Source: Candidatus Coatesiibacteriota bacterium (lineage in GTDB: Bacteria; RBG-13-66-14; B26-G2). Taken from it: a stretch of 20,068 bases of DNA. The notes below the pieces were generated by a model. The model made no database searches. It was not told the DNA's origin and was given only the letters and a program-made list of their open reading frames with translations. The stretch covers positions 1 to 20,068 of the forward strand of contig QMNJ01000013.1 in assembly GCA_003647715.1 (NCBI GenBank), given 5' to 3'. Numbering within the stretch: position 1 is the first letter of the stretch; every line of letters begins with the position of its first letter. The position numbers and the translations under genes are program-made. Below are positions 13,854 to 20,068 of the stretch, one piece after another.

Positions 13854-15755
13854 ATGAAGAAGTACAAGATACTTTCAAGAATAAATTCTCCTTCTGACTT
13901 AAAGGGACTTCCAATTGATGATTTATACATTCTCGCAGATGAGTTGCGAGATTACATAATAGAAGTCGTGTCCAGAAATGGAGGTCATTTAGCCCCCAGC
14001 TTAGGTGTAGTAGAACTCACAATTGCCTTGCACAGTGTTCTTGACTGCCCAAGAGATAAAATTGTATGGGATGTAGGTCATCAAACTTATGCACACAAGA
14101 TTATAACAGGCAGAAGAAATGAATTCCCAACCCTCAGAACCCTTGGTGGAATCTCCGGTTTTGTGAAGAGAGATGAGTCGGTCTATGACACCTTCTCAGT
14201 GGGGCATGCCTCAACCTCAATATCAGCAGCACTTGGAATAGCAACTGCAAGGGACATAAGAGGTGACGACTTTAAGGTGGTGGCTGTTATAGGCGACGGG
14301 GCTCTCACTGGAGGTCTTGCACTTGAAGGTCTTGATAGAACAGGCGAATCTGGCAGAGACATCCTTATAATTCTAAACGATAATGAGATGTCTATATCAC
14401 CTAATGTTGGAGCGCTTGCAAAATATCTAAGTAAAATAATTACAAACCCGGCGTTTGACCAGATAAGAAGCCGTCTCCAAGCACTGGTGCAATCAATACC
14501 AAGAAAAGGGTGGGAACTGTTTAACTATGCAAGAAGATTTGAAGAGGGCTTAAAGAACCTTCTGGTTCCAGGAATGCTATTTGAAGAACAAGGTTATAGA
14601 TACCTTGGTCCTATAGACGGACATAATATTGAAGACCTGATAGAGAGTATAGACGGAGCATTAAAGCTGAAGGGACCGGTGCTTCTACATATCTTGACGA
14701 CCAAGGGCAAGGGTTATACACCCGCCGAGGAGAATGCCACTCTTTTTCATGGTGTATCTGCTTTCAACCCTAATACCGGTAAATTCAATTCGGTGAGTGG
14801 CGGAACTACTTACACTGAGGTATTTGGTAGAGCCATAACTAAACTGGGGGAAGAAGATAAAAAGGTAGTCGCAATCACCGCAGCAATGCCTGATGGCACT
14901 GGCACTATACAATTCAAAAATAGATTCCCTGATAGATTCTTTGATGTTGGAATATCAGAGGGGCACGCAATCACCTTCGCTGCAGGTCTCTCCACTATGG
15001 GTCTCAAACCCATCTGTGCTATATACTCCACCTTTCTTCAAAGGGCTTATGATATGGTAATCCACGATGTATGCCTGCAGAACCTTCCAGTGATAATCGC
15101 CATTGACAGAGGTGGACTGGTTGGAGAGGATGGACCTACACACCATGGATGTTTTGATATTGCATATCTCAGACCCATACCAAACATCGTTATTTCAGCA
15201 CCGAAGGATGAAGCAGAACTGGTAGCATTACTGAGAACAGCACATCAATACAATGGTCCTTTTGCAATAAGATACCCAAGGGGTAAGGGTGTTGGTGTTG
15301 AGGTTGATTACAATGCTAATCCGATAAAAGTTGGAGAGGGTGAAATATTGACTGAGGGTAAAGACATCGCCATCATCGCCATAGGCAGAATGGTGTCTTT
15401 CGCTCTAAAAGCAGGTGAAGAGCTATCAAAAGAGGGTTTCTCAGCAACAATTGTAAATGCCAGGTTCATCAAACCGCTTGATGACGAACTATTCAAAGAA
15501 CTTGCAATGAAAAACAATATATGGCTTACTGTTGAGGAAGGAGCCCTTAATGGCGGGTTCGGCTCGGGGATTCTTGAGTTCCTTGAAGAAAATAGCCTAA
15601 TAGATGATATCACCTGCGATAGGATGGGAATACCCGATGAGTTTATCACACACGGTAAGGTGAGTGAACTTCTGAAGATAGTTAAATTAACTCCAGAAGA
15701 TATAGCAGAGAGAGCGAGGATGCTCATCTCCCACAAGAAGAAAAACTCCCACTAA
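13854..15755 (+). CDS. dxs: 1-deoxy-D-xylulose-5-phosphate synthase
   Basis: DXS condenses pyruvate with glyceraldehyde 3-phosphate to form DXP, the entry step of the MEP isoprenoid pathway; DXP also feeds thiamine and pyridoxal synthesis. The 633-residue length is normal. The N-terminal block SRNGGHLAPSLGVVELTIALH (about 39-59) and WDVGHQTYAHKI are family signatures. The thiamine-diphosphate motif begins GDGALTGG (147-154) and ends in LNDNEMSISPNVG (about 173-185). The C-terminal transketolase part has the pyrimidine-domain block VGISEGHAITFAAGL, DRGGLVGEDGPTHHG and RYPRGKG. The start at ATG 13854 has no SD, but the next in-frame ATG is far inside the conserved region. It is first in the tlyA/nadK/recN cluster, with 13 bases to tlyA. 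Confidence 0.98.
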   Translation: MKKYKILSRINSPSDLKGLPIDDLYILADELRDYIIEVVSRNGGHLAPSLGVVELTIALHSVLDCPRDKIVWDVGHQTYAHKIITGRRNEFPTLRTLGGISGFVKRDESVYDTFSVGHASTSISAALGIATARDIRGDDFKVVAVIGDGALTGGLALEGLDRTGESGRDILIILNDNEMSISPNVGALAKYLSKIITNPAFDQIRSRLQALVQSIPRKGWELFNYARRFEEGLKNLLVPGMLFEEQGYRYLGPIDGHNIEDLIESIDGALKLKGPVLLHILTTKGKGYTPAEENATLFHGVSAFNPNTGKFNSVSGGTTYTEVFGRAITKLGEEDKKVVAITAAMPDGTGTIQFKNRFPDRFFDVGISEGHAITFAAGLSTMGLKPICAIYSTFLQRAYDMVIHDVCLQNLPVIIAIDRGGLVGEDGPTHHGCFDIAYLRPIPNIVISAPKDEAELVALLRTAHQYNGPFAIRYPRGKGVGVEVDYNANPIKVGEGEILTEGKDIAIIAIGRMVSFALKAGEELSKEGFSATIVNARFIKPLDDELFKELAMKNNIWLTVEEGALNGGFGSGILEFLEENSLIDDITCDRMGIPDEFITHGKVSELLKIVKLTPEDIAERARMLISHKKKNSH

Positions 15756-15768
15756 TTTAATTTCTACT

Positions 15769-16503
15769 ATGCGAGAAACAGAAAGGCTTGATAAAACTCT
15801 CGTTAAAAGGGGTCTGGTGAATACCAGAAGTATCGCCCAGGCAATGATCATGGCGGGCAGAGTAGTGGTAAATGGAAGTGTGGTTAATAAGGCAGGTCAT
15901 CATGTCTCGGGTAGCGAAAAGATTGAGATTATTGAACCAACTCCCTATGTAAGCAGAGGCGGACTTAAAATAGAAGGGGCTTTTAATAAGATAGACAGCA
16001 TCAAGATAGAGAACAAGGTCTGTATAGACATCGGTGCATCAACAGGTGGTTTCACCGACTTCCTACTAAAACAGGGTGCCTCATTGATATATGCAGTAGA
16101 TGTTGGAAAGGGGCTACTATCTGAAAAACTTACGGGCAATGAACGAATAGTAGTGCTTGATAACACGAATGCGAGATACATTGACAGGTTGACCTTTGAA
16201 CCACAACCAACACTGGCTACAATTGATGTATCATTTATCTCGCTCAAACTGATTATTCCGCCATTATTAAGGATAATGTCTAAGCCTGCAGACATCATCG
16301 CTCTAATTAAACCTCAGTTTGAAGCAGATAGAAAGTATGTAAAGAAGGGTGTAGTGAGGGACAAACAGGTTATTGAAAGTGTAGTTAAGAAAATAGAGAA
16401 CTTTATTATTGAACTTGGTTGCGAAGTAAGAAACATTGTTCCTTCAACTCTTAAGGGTCCAAAGGGAAATCAGGAATACTTCATATGCTTCAAATACCAG
16501 TAA
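15769..16503 (+). CDS. tlyA: TlyA-family rRNA 2'-O-methyltransferase
   Basis: TlyA-type enzymes methylate ribose 2'-OH groups of cytidines in 16S and/or 23S rRNA; in mycobacteria this determines capreomycin sensitivity. The 244 residues comprise an N-terminal S4 RNA-binding domain (about 4-65: RLDKTLVKRGLVNTRSIAQ, AGRVVVNG) and an FtsJ-like methyltransferase domain. Between them is the linker YVSRGGLKIEGA; the SAM-binding motif DIGASTGGFTD begins near residue 86. Catalytic-type elements follow: ALIKPQFEA and GVVRD, then GPKGNQEYF at the end. The start at ATG 15769 has no SD and lies 13 bases after dxs, so it is probably co-transcribed with dxs. Haemolysin labels on this family are historical; rRNA methylation is the better call, but the target base is not inferable here. 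Confidence 0.95.
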   Translation: MRETERLDKTLVKRGLVNTRSIAQAMIMAGRVVVNGSVVNKAGHHVSGSEKIEIIEPTPYVSRGGLKIEGAFNKIDSIKIENKVCIDIGASTGGFTDFLLKQGASLIYAVDVGKGLLSEKLTGNERIVVLDNTNARYIDRLTFEPQPTLATIDVSFISLKLIIPPLLRIMSKPADIIALIKPQFEADRKYVKKGVVRDKQVIESVVKKIENFIIELGCEVRNIVPSTLKGPKGNQEYFICFKYQ

Positions 16504-16564
16504 AACAATTAAGCAGACCTCAAAATATTCTAATGAACGGTATTTTTTGATAATATCTACACAT

Positions 16565-17449
16565 ATGAAACACATCAGAAAGATTACTATTATAGCCAAC
16601 TATAGAAAGAAAAAGGCATTAGAGGCAGGGTCTTCGCTTGTTAATGAATTCAGGTCAAAGGGCATAGATGTCTCTATGCCTGACCTCACTGGTTATTTTG
16701 ACAAACCTGAAGAAGATGAGGGCTATAAAGTAATTGCTTCTTCATCCAGAGAAGCAAATGCACTTATTATACTCGGAGGAGATGGAACTCTTCTGACAAC
16801 AGTAAGAGCAATTGCACAATACGAAATACCAATTCTACCTATAAATGTTTCCGGGATGGGATTCCTCTCCGAGATAGATTATACCGAGAAAGAAAGGGCT
16901 TTAGAAGCACTGATAAAAGGTGATTATACACTTGAAAGAAGAATGCTATTAAATGTGGAAGTTGGGCACTGGAAGAGCATATACCTGAATGAACTTGTTA
17001 TTCATAGAGGTCTATCAACTCAAGTAGCACACATCACCATTAACAGGGAGGGCAAGGTTCCCATAACATTCTCAGGGGATGGATTGGTTGTCTCAACACC
17101 CACCGGCTCAACCGCATACTCACTGAGTGCTGGTGGTCCGGTTATAGACCCTTCCCTAGATTTGGTTCTCTATACACCTATATGCCCCCATCCGCAATTT
17201 ATCGCACCCTTCATCCTTCCCACCTATGAGAAGGTGAAGATAACAGGTAAAATTGCAGGGGGAACCAATGTGACCATTACCGTGGACGGTCAGGTCACCA
17301 GGGATATAACGAAGAATGATGAGATAAACATTTCAAAGTCCAAATATAACCTATCATTGATAAGGATTAAGGAATGGGAACTATTCAGGGTTTTGAGGGA
17401 GAGATGGAACTGGAGAGATATGAGGGAGGATAAGGCAACCGAAGAGTAA
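16565..17449 (+). CDS. nadK: NAD kinase
   Basis: NAD kinase phosphorylates NAD+ to NADP+ in the cytoplasm, with ATP or polyphosphate. The 294-residue protein shows the diagnostic GGDGT at 71-75 and the substrate-binding ISGMGFLSEI-like turn (NVSGMGFL, about 96-103). IYLNELVIHRG holds the NE pair, and VVSTPTGSTAYSLSAGGP comes later (about 178-195). The C-terminal half has TVDGQ in the beta-domain. The frame is open back to 16436 inside tlyA, but homology starts at MKHIRKITII, so ATG 16565 was chosen. No SD precedes it. It lies 61 bases after tlyA and 8 bases before recN, in the dxs cluster. Together with nadE at the left end of the window, two NAD(P)-supply genes occur here, but in separate transcripts. 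Confidence 0.96.
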   Translation: MKHIRKITIIANYRKKKALEAGSSLVNEFRSKGIDVSMPDLTGYFDKPEEDEGYKVIASSSREANALIILGGDGTLLTTVRAIAQYEIPILPINVSGMGFLSEIDYTEKERALEALIKGDYTLERRMLLNVEVGHWKSIYLNELVIHRGLSTQVAHITINREGKVPITFSGDGLVVSTPTGSTAYSLSAGGPVIDPSLDLVLYTPICPHPQFIAPFILPTYEKVKITGKIAGGTNVTITVDGQVTRDITKNDEINISKSKYNLSLIRIKEWELFRVLRERWNWRDMREDKATEE

Positions 17450-17457
17450 TAACTAAT

Positions 17458-19122
17458 ATGATAAGCAGGTTATCAGTAAGAAACTATGCGCTCATAGACG
17501 AAATTGAAATTGAATTTGGAAGGGGTTTCACTGTTCTAACAGGTGAAACGGGTGCTGGAAAGTCCATTATCATAGACGCCTTAAGTTTAGTTCTGGGTGA
17601 TAGAGCATATTCAAACATGATACGAGAGGGGTTTGATTTCGCACATGTTGAGGCAACATTCATCAATGACGGTGATGAGATAGTGGTGAAGAGAGAGGTG
17701 GCAAGGGATGGGAGGAATAGAATCTTTATTAACGGTGAACGTTCCACGGTGAAAGCCCTGAGGGAGAAGATAAGCAACCTGGTGGATATACATGGTCAGC
17801 ACGAGCACCAGCGTCTCCTAAATCCCTCATCTCACCTGGAGTTCCTTGACTCCTTCGCCGGTCTCAAGGATATGGTGAAGATATACAGAGATAAATACAG
17901 GGAATTCAGAGCGGTTAAGAACAGGATTGAGACCATAATAGAAGATGAAGCAGAAAGAGAGAGGCGGAAAGACCTGCTGGAGTTTCAGATAGAGGAGATA
18001 GAGAGGGCAGATTTGAAAGACGGGGAAGATGAAACACTTGAGGATGAGAGAACCTTTCTCAGGAGTGGTGAGAAGATTGCACAACTTGCCAAAGAGGTGA
18101 AGTCATTATTATCAGAGGAGGGGGGGCTTGAAGATAATATCGGCAGATTGAATGCCATAATGGAGGAGATGAGCAGGTTAGACGCTACAGTAAGCGAGAC
18201 CTCATCACAATCCACAGAGGCACTATATATACTTAAAGACATTGAGGGATTCATAAACGAATATATTGCATCGCTTGACTTCAATCCCCAGCGCCTTGAG
18301 GAGGTTGAGGGCAGATTGGCACAAATATCGCTTCTTAAGAGGAAGTATGGTGGCACCATTGAAGATATATTAACCTACCTGTCAAAGGCGAAGGAGGAAC
18401 TATATAATCTGGAGACATACTCTGAGACCAGGGAGAACCTTGAAGAGAAACTCAAGACACTTCAAGATGAACTGAAGAGAATTGCATTTGATATTTCAAA
18501 AAGCAGGAAGGAGGCGGCGAAGATATTAGAGGAACAGGTTGAGGGTGAATTGAAGGAGTTGGGGATGGATGGTGTTGAATTTGTGGTTTCAATTGAGTAT
18601 AACGAGGGTGATGATGCGGTGATTGATGACACCGGAGTTGGTTTTACATCAAGTGGAGTGGATAAGGTCTCATTTCTCATTTCTACCAACCCTGGCGAGA
18701 GTCCCAAACCGATGGTGATGGTAGCATCGGGGGGTGAACTGGCGAGGGTGATGCTGGCGCTGAGGAGCATTCTGGCTGATGCCGATGAGACACCCACGCT
18801 TATATTTGACGAGGTGGATGTGGGACTGGGGGGCAGGAGTGCATCACAGGTTGCCACCCGCCTGAGACGGCTTGGCGGTATGAGGCAGGTGATAACCATA
18901 TCACATCTTCCGCAGATTGCGGCATATTCACACAACCATCTAAAGGTTGAGAAGAAGATGAAGGGTGGAAGGGCTATCACAACGGTTAAGAAGATAAGCA
19001 AGATGGAGAAGGTAGGCGAGATAGCGAGGATGCTTTCGGGTGAGGAGAGCGTCTCAAAGGAGGCGATGGAGAACGCCAGGAGGATGATTGAGAATGCGGT
19101 CAGTTCAGACAAGGGGCAGTAG
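17458..19122 (+). CDS. recN: DNA repair protein RecN
   Basis: RecN is an SMC-like ATPase that acts early at double-strand breaks, promoting RecA-dependent repair and holding broken chromosomes together. The 554 residues are in the normal range. The N-terminal ATPase half has the family opening (MISRLSVRNYALIDEIEIEF) and Walker A GETGAGKS (29-36). Long coiled-coil segments (about 140-220 and 305-365) flank a short central domain. The C-terminal half has the ABC signature ASGGELARVMLALR, Walker B TLIFDEVDVGLGG, and the H-loop region ITISHLPQIAAYS. The ATG at 17458 comes 8 bases after nadK with only a weak GAAGAG upstream. It is the fourth gene of the dxs cluster; no SOS-type operator is visible in the short gap. 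Confidence 0.97.
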   Translation: MISRLSVRNYALIDEIEIEFGRGFTVLTGETGAGKSIIIDALSLVLGDRAYSNMIREGFDFAHVEATFINDGDEIVVKREVARDGRNRIFINGERSTVKALREKISNLVDIHGQHEHQRLLNPSSHLEFLDSFAGLKDMVKIYRDKYREFRAVKNRIETIIEDEAERERRKDLLEFQIEEIERADLKDGEDETLEDERTFLRSGEKIAQLAKEVKSLLSEEGGLEDNIGRLNAIMEEMSRLDATVSETSSQSTEALYILKDIEGFINEYIASLDFNPQRLEEVEGRLAQISLLKRKYGGTIEDILTYLSKAKEELYNLETYSETRENLEEKLKTLQDELKRIAFDISKSRKEAAKILEEQVEGELKELGMDGVEFVVSIEYNEGDDAVIDDTGVGFTSSGVDKVSFLISTNPGESPKPMVMVASGGELARVMLALRSILADADETPTLIFDEVDVGLGGRSASQVATRLRRLGGMRQVITISHLPQIAAYSHNHLKVEKKMKGGRAITTVKKISKMEKVGEIARMLSGEESVSKEAMENARRMIENAVSSDKGQ

Positions 19123-19181
19123 ATATAAAGAGATAGATGAAACAGAGATGAAAGAGCGTAACATCAAGGGAAGGTGGTTAG

Positions 19182-19388
19182 ATGGCGAAGGACTGTAAAA
19201 ACTATGAAGAGAATCTCAAGAGGTGCAACTGCACATATGAGCCGTGTTCAAAGAAGGGCTATTGTTGTGAGTGCATAAGGTATCATTTGAGTTTAGGTGA
19301 GGCGCCCGCGTGCTTATTCCCAGATGATGCTGAGAAGACATTTGACAGGTCACTTGAATATCTGGCGAAGATTTTAAGTGAGAGATAG
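19182..19388 (+). CDS. Small cysteine-rich protein, DUF6485-like
   Basis: A 68-residue protein with eight cysteines (5, 15, 17, 22, 28, 29, 31 and 44) in the pattern CKNYEENLKRCNCTYEPCSKKGYCCEC, followed by RYHLSLGEAPACLFP. From memory this matches the small DUF6485 family found in anaerobic bacteria and archaea; the function is unknown, and the cysteines suggest binding of zinc or another metal. The second half (about 48-68) is a predicted helix. The ATG at 19182 has the SD AAGGTGG. It lies 59 bases after recN on the same strand and may be the last gene of that transcript. A TATAAT box serving the next tRNA begins two bases after its stop. Confidence 0.75.
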   Translation: MAKDCKNYEENLKRCNCTYEPCSKKGYCCECIRYHLSLGEAPACLFPDDAEKTFDRSLEYLAKILSER

Positions 19389-19390
19389 GG

Positions 19391-19396
19391 TATAAT
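19391..19396 (+). promoter_or_regulatory. -10 box of tRNA-Thr
   Basis: A perfect TATAAT lies 22 bases before the tRNA 5' end, a spacing that gives a leader of about 15 bases. No good -35 is seen; the position 17 bases upstream reads AAGATT. Confidence 0.45.
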
Positions 19397-19418
19397 AGTG
19401 TGGGGTTTGGAGTTTTTT

Positions 19419-19491
19419 GCCTCCGTAGCTCAGGTGGAAGAGCACGGCACTCGTAATGCCGGGGTAGCGGGTTCGAATCCCGCCGGGGGCT
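19419..19491 (+). tRNA. tRNA-Thr (anticodon CGT)
   Basis: A complete 73-base cloverleaf. The acceptor stem is GCCTCCG/CGGGGGC (with one T-G pair) and the discriminator is T. The D arm is GCTC-AGGTGGAA-GAGC. The anticodon stem CGGCA/TGCCG surrounds loop CTCGTAA, giving anticodon CGT, which reads ACG (Thr). The T arm is GCGGG-TTCGAAT-CCCGC. The 3' CCA is not encoded. Confidence 0.96.
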
Positions 19492-19517
19492 TAATTTTCA
19501 TATTTATCTCTAGAATT

Positions 19518-20068
19518 TCAATAATTTTGTAAATTCTCCTCCACCCACTTTTCAATTTCATCTATCGAAATATTTAGTTTATATTCTATAGGTCTCTTTG
19601 AACCAGTCCACTTAATTAATCCCTCTATTTCTAAGATCCCTAAAGTCATTCTGATTTTGTACTCTTCTGATTTTCCCTTAAAAGGCCTGTCAGGTGATAA
19701 GTTTTGTCCTTCAAGCACAGAGAAAATTAGATCGGTATTTATAATATTTTGACTTTTGAACACTTCAATTATCGTTTTTAAAATAGTTCGAAAGTGTATT
19801 ATAGGGCAATAGTGTCTGTAAGGATTATCTTTTCTTGCTATTGCAACAACGGTATGTTCTTTTATATCCCACTTGAAATATTTTGAACCAAGTTTCTTTT
19901 CCGACGCTTTATTATCTTCAATTTCTATAGTTTTGGTAGGCGGCATATCTTCCTTTTCTTCAAGTCCGACAAGAATATTAGAAATCTGTTGGAAAATGTT
20001 TGCTATATCCTTTATCTTGATTGTGAGGATATACCTATTTTCAGAAATCTCTTTAACTCCATTTATAA
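19518..20068 (-). CDS. Protein of unknown function, 5' end beyond the right edge
   Basis: The reading frame is open from the stop at 19518-19520 to the right edge, so the visible 182 residues are a C-terminal part; the internal ATG at 19946 is not necessarily the start. I do not recognise a family. The first visible residues form a helix-rich stretch (IANIFQQISNILVGLEEKED, about 23-42), then a charged linker. A mixed domain follows (KYFKWDIKEHTVVAIARKDNPYRHY). Near the end, TLGILEIEGLIKW plus IEYKL look like the recognition-helix and wing region of a winged-helix fold (about 138-165), which is inference. The DNA is visibly more A+T-rich than its neighbours and the gene lies just beyond tRNA-Thr in the opposite direction, so it may be recently acquired. 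Confidence 0.7.
   Translation of the reverse strand, partial: INGVKEISENRYILTIKIKDIANIFQQISNILVGLEEKEDMPPTKTIEIEDNKASEKKLGSKYFKWDIKEHTVVAIARKDNPYRHYCPIIHFRTILKTIIEVFKSQNIINTDLIFSVLEGQNLSPDRPFKGKSEEYKIRMTLGILEIEGLIKWTGSKRPIEYKLNISIDEIEKWVEENLQNY

Noticed and set aside
18462..19112. 216-codon frame antisense to recN
   Set aside because: It is a Ser/Leu/Pro-rich shadow opposite the recN ATPase domain, which is clearly the coding strand.
19354..19359. TTGAAT as -35 for tRNA-Thr
   Set aside because: It lies 31 bases before the TATAAT at 19391, too far for a sigma70 promoter.

Overview
The window looks like chromosomal DNA of an uncultivated FCB-like or WOR-3/TA06-like bacterium of moderate A+T content. 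This is inferred from three things: a gingipain-type C25 peptidase with a C-terminal type-A sorting/FlgD-like tail, canonical sigma70 promoters (TTGACA-17-TATAAT) rather than Bacteroidetes-type ones, and a mix of strong Shine-Dalgarno (SD) starts and starts with none. No database search was possible, so the taxonomy is a guess. Most of the window is housekeeping. I saw no CRISPR array, insertion sequence or phage module.

Left part (1-5.2 kb): NAD synthetase (nadE, cut by the left edge) and CTP synthase (pyrG) run on the minus strand. pyrG has a consensus promoter so close to the ATG that the mRNA should be nearly leaderless. Divergent from it is a plus-strand cluster: a small four-helix membrane protein, a membrane FMN-binding/polyferredoxin protein of the NosR/NapH type, and a radical SAM enzyme of the AmmeMemoRadiSam family (AmrS). 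The AmrS gene appears split by a net +1 frameshift. Its membrane-anchored N-terminus is in one frame and the catalytic part in the next, where a good internal SD and GTG could restart translation. The cluster may encode an envelope redox module.

Middle (5.2-13.6 kb): a convergent small membrane protein, tRNA-Val(CAC) with its own promoter, the large secreted C25-like protease followed by a hairpin terminator, urocanase (hutU) standing alone without other histidine-degradation genes, and divergent from it a class II (B12-dependent) ribonucleotide reductase (nrdJ). The nrdJ promoter carries two palindromes 32 bp apart that match the NrdR-box pattern. One lies in the -35/-10 spacer and the other over the predicted start of transcription. 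A bidirectional hairpin separates nrdJ from a convergent acidic lipoprotein.

Right part (13.8-20 kb): dxs, tlyA, nadK, recN and a small Cys-rich DUF6485-like gene run in one direction. This is the familiar isoprenoid/TlyA/NAD kinase/RecN order of many bacteria, driven by a clear promoter upstream of dxs. Then come tRNA-Thr(CGT) with a TATAAT box, and a minus-strand, visibly A+T-richer gene of unknown function that runs off the right edge. That gene may mark the start of an accessory region beside the tRNA. No gene-free stretch exceeds 300 bases; the two longest (5796-6061 and 13587-13853) are described below.
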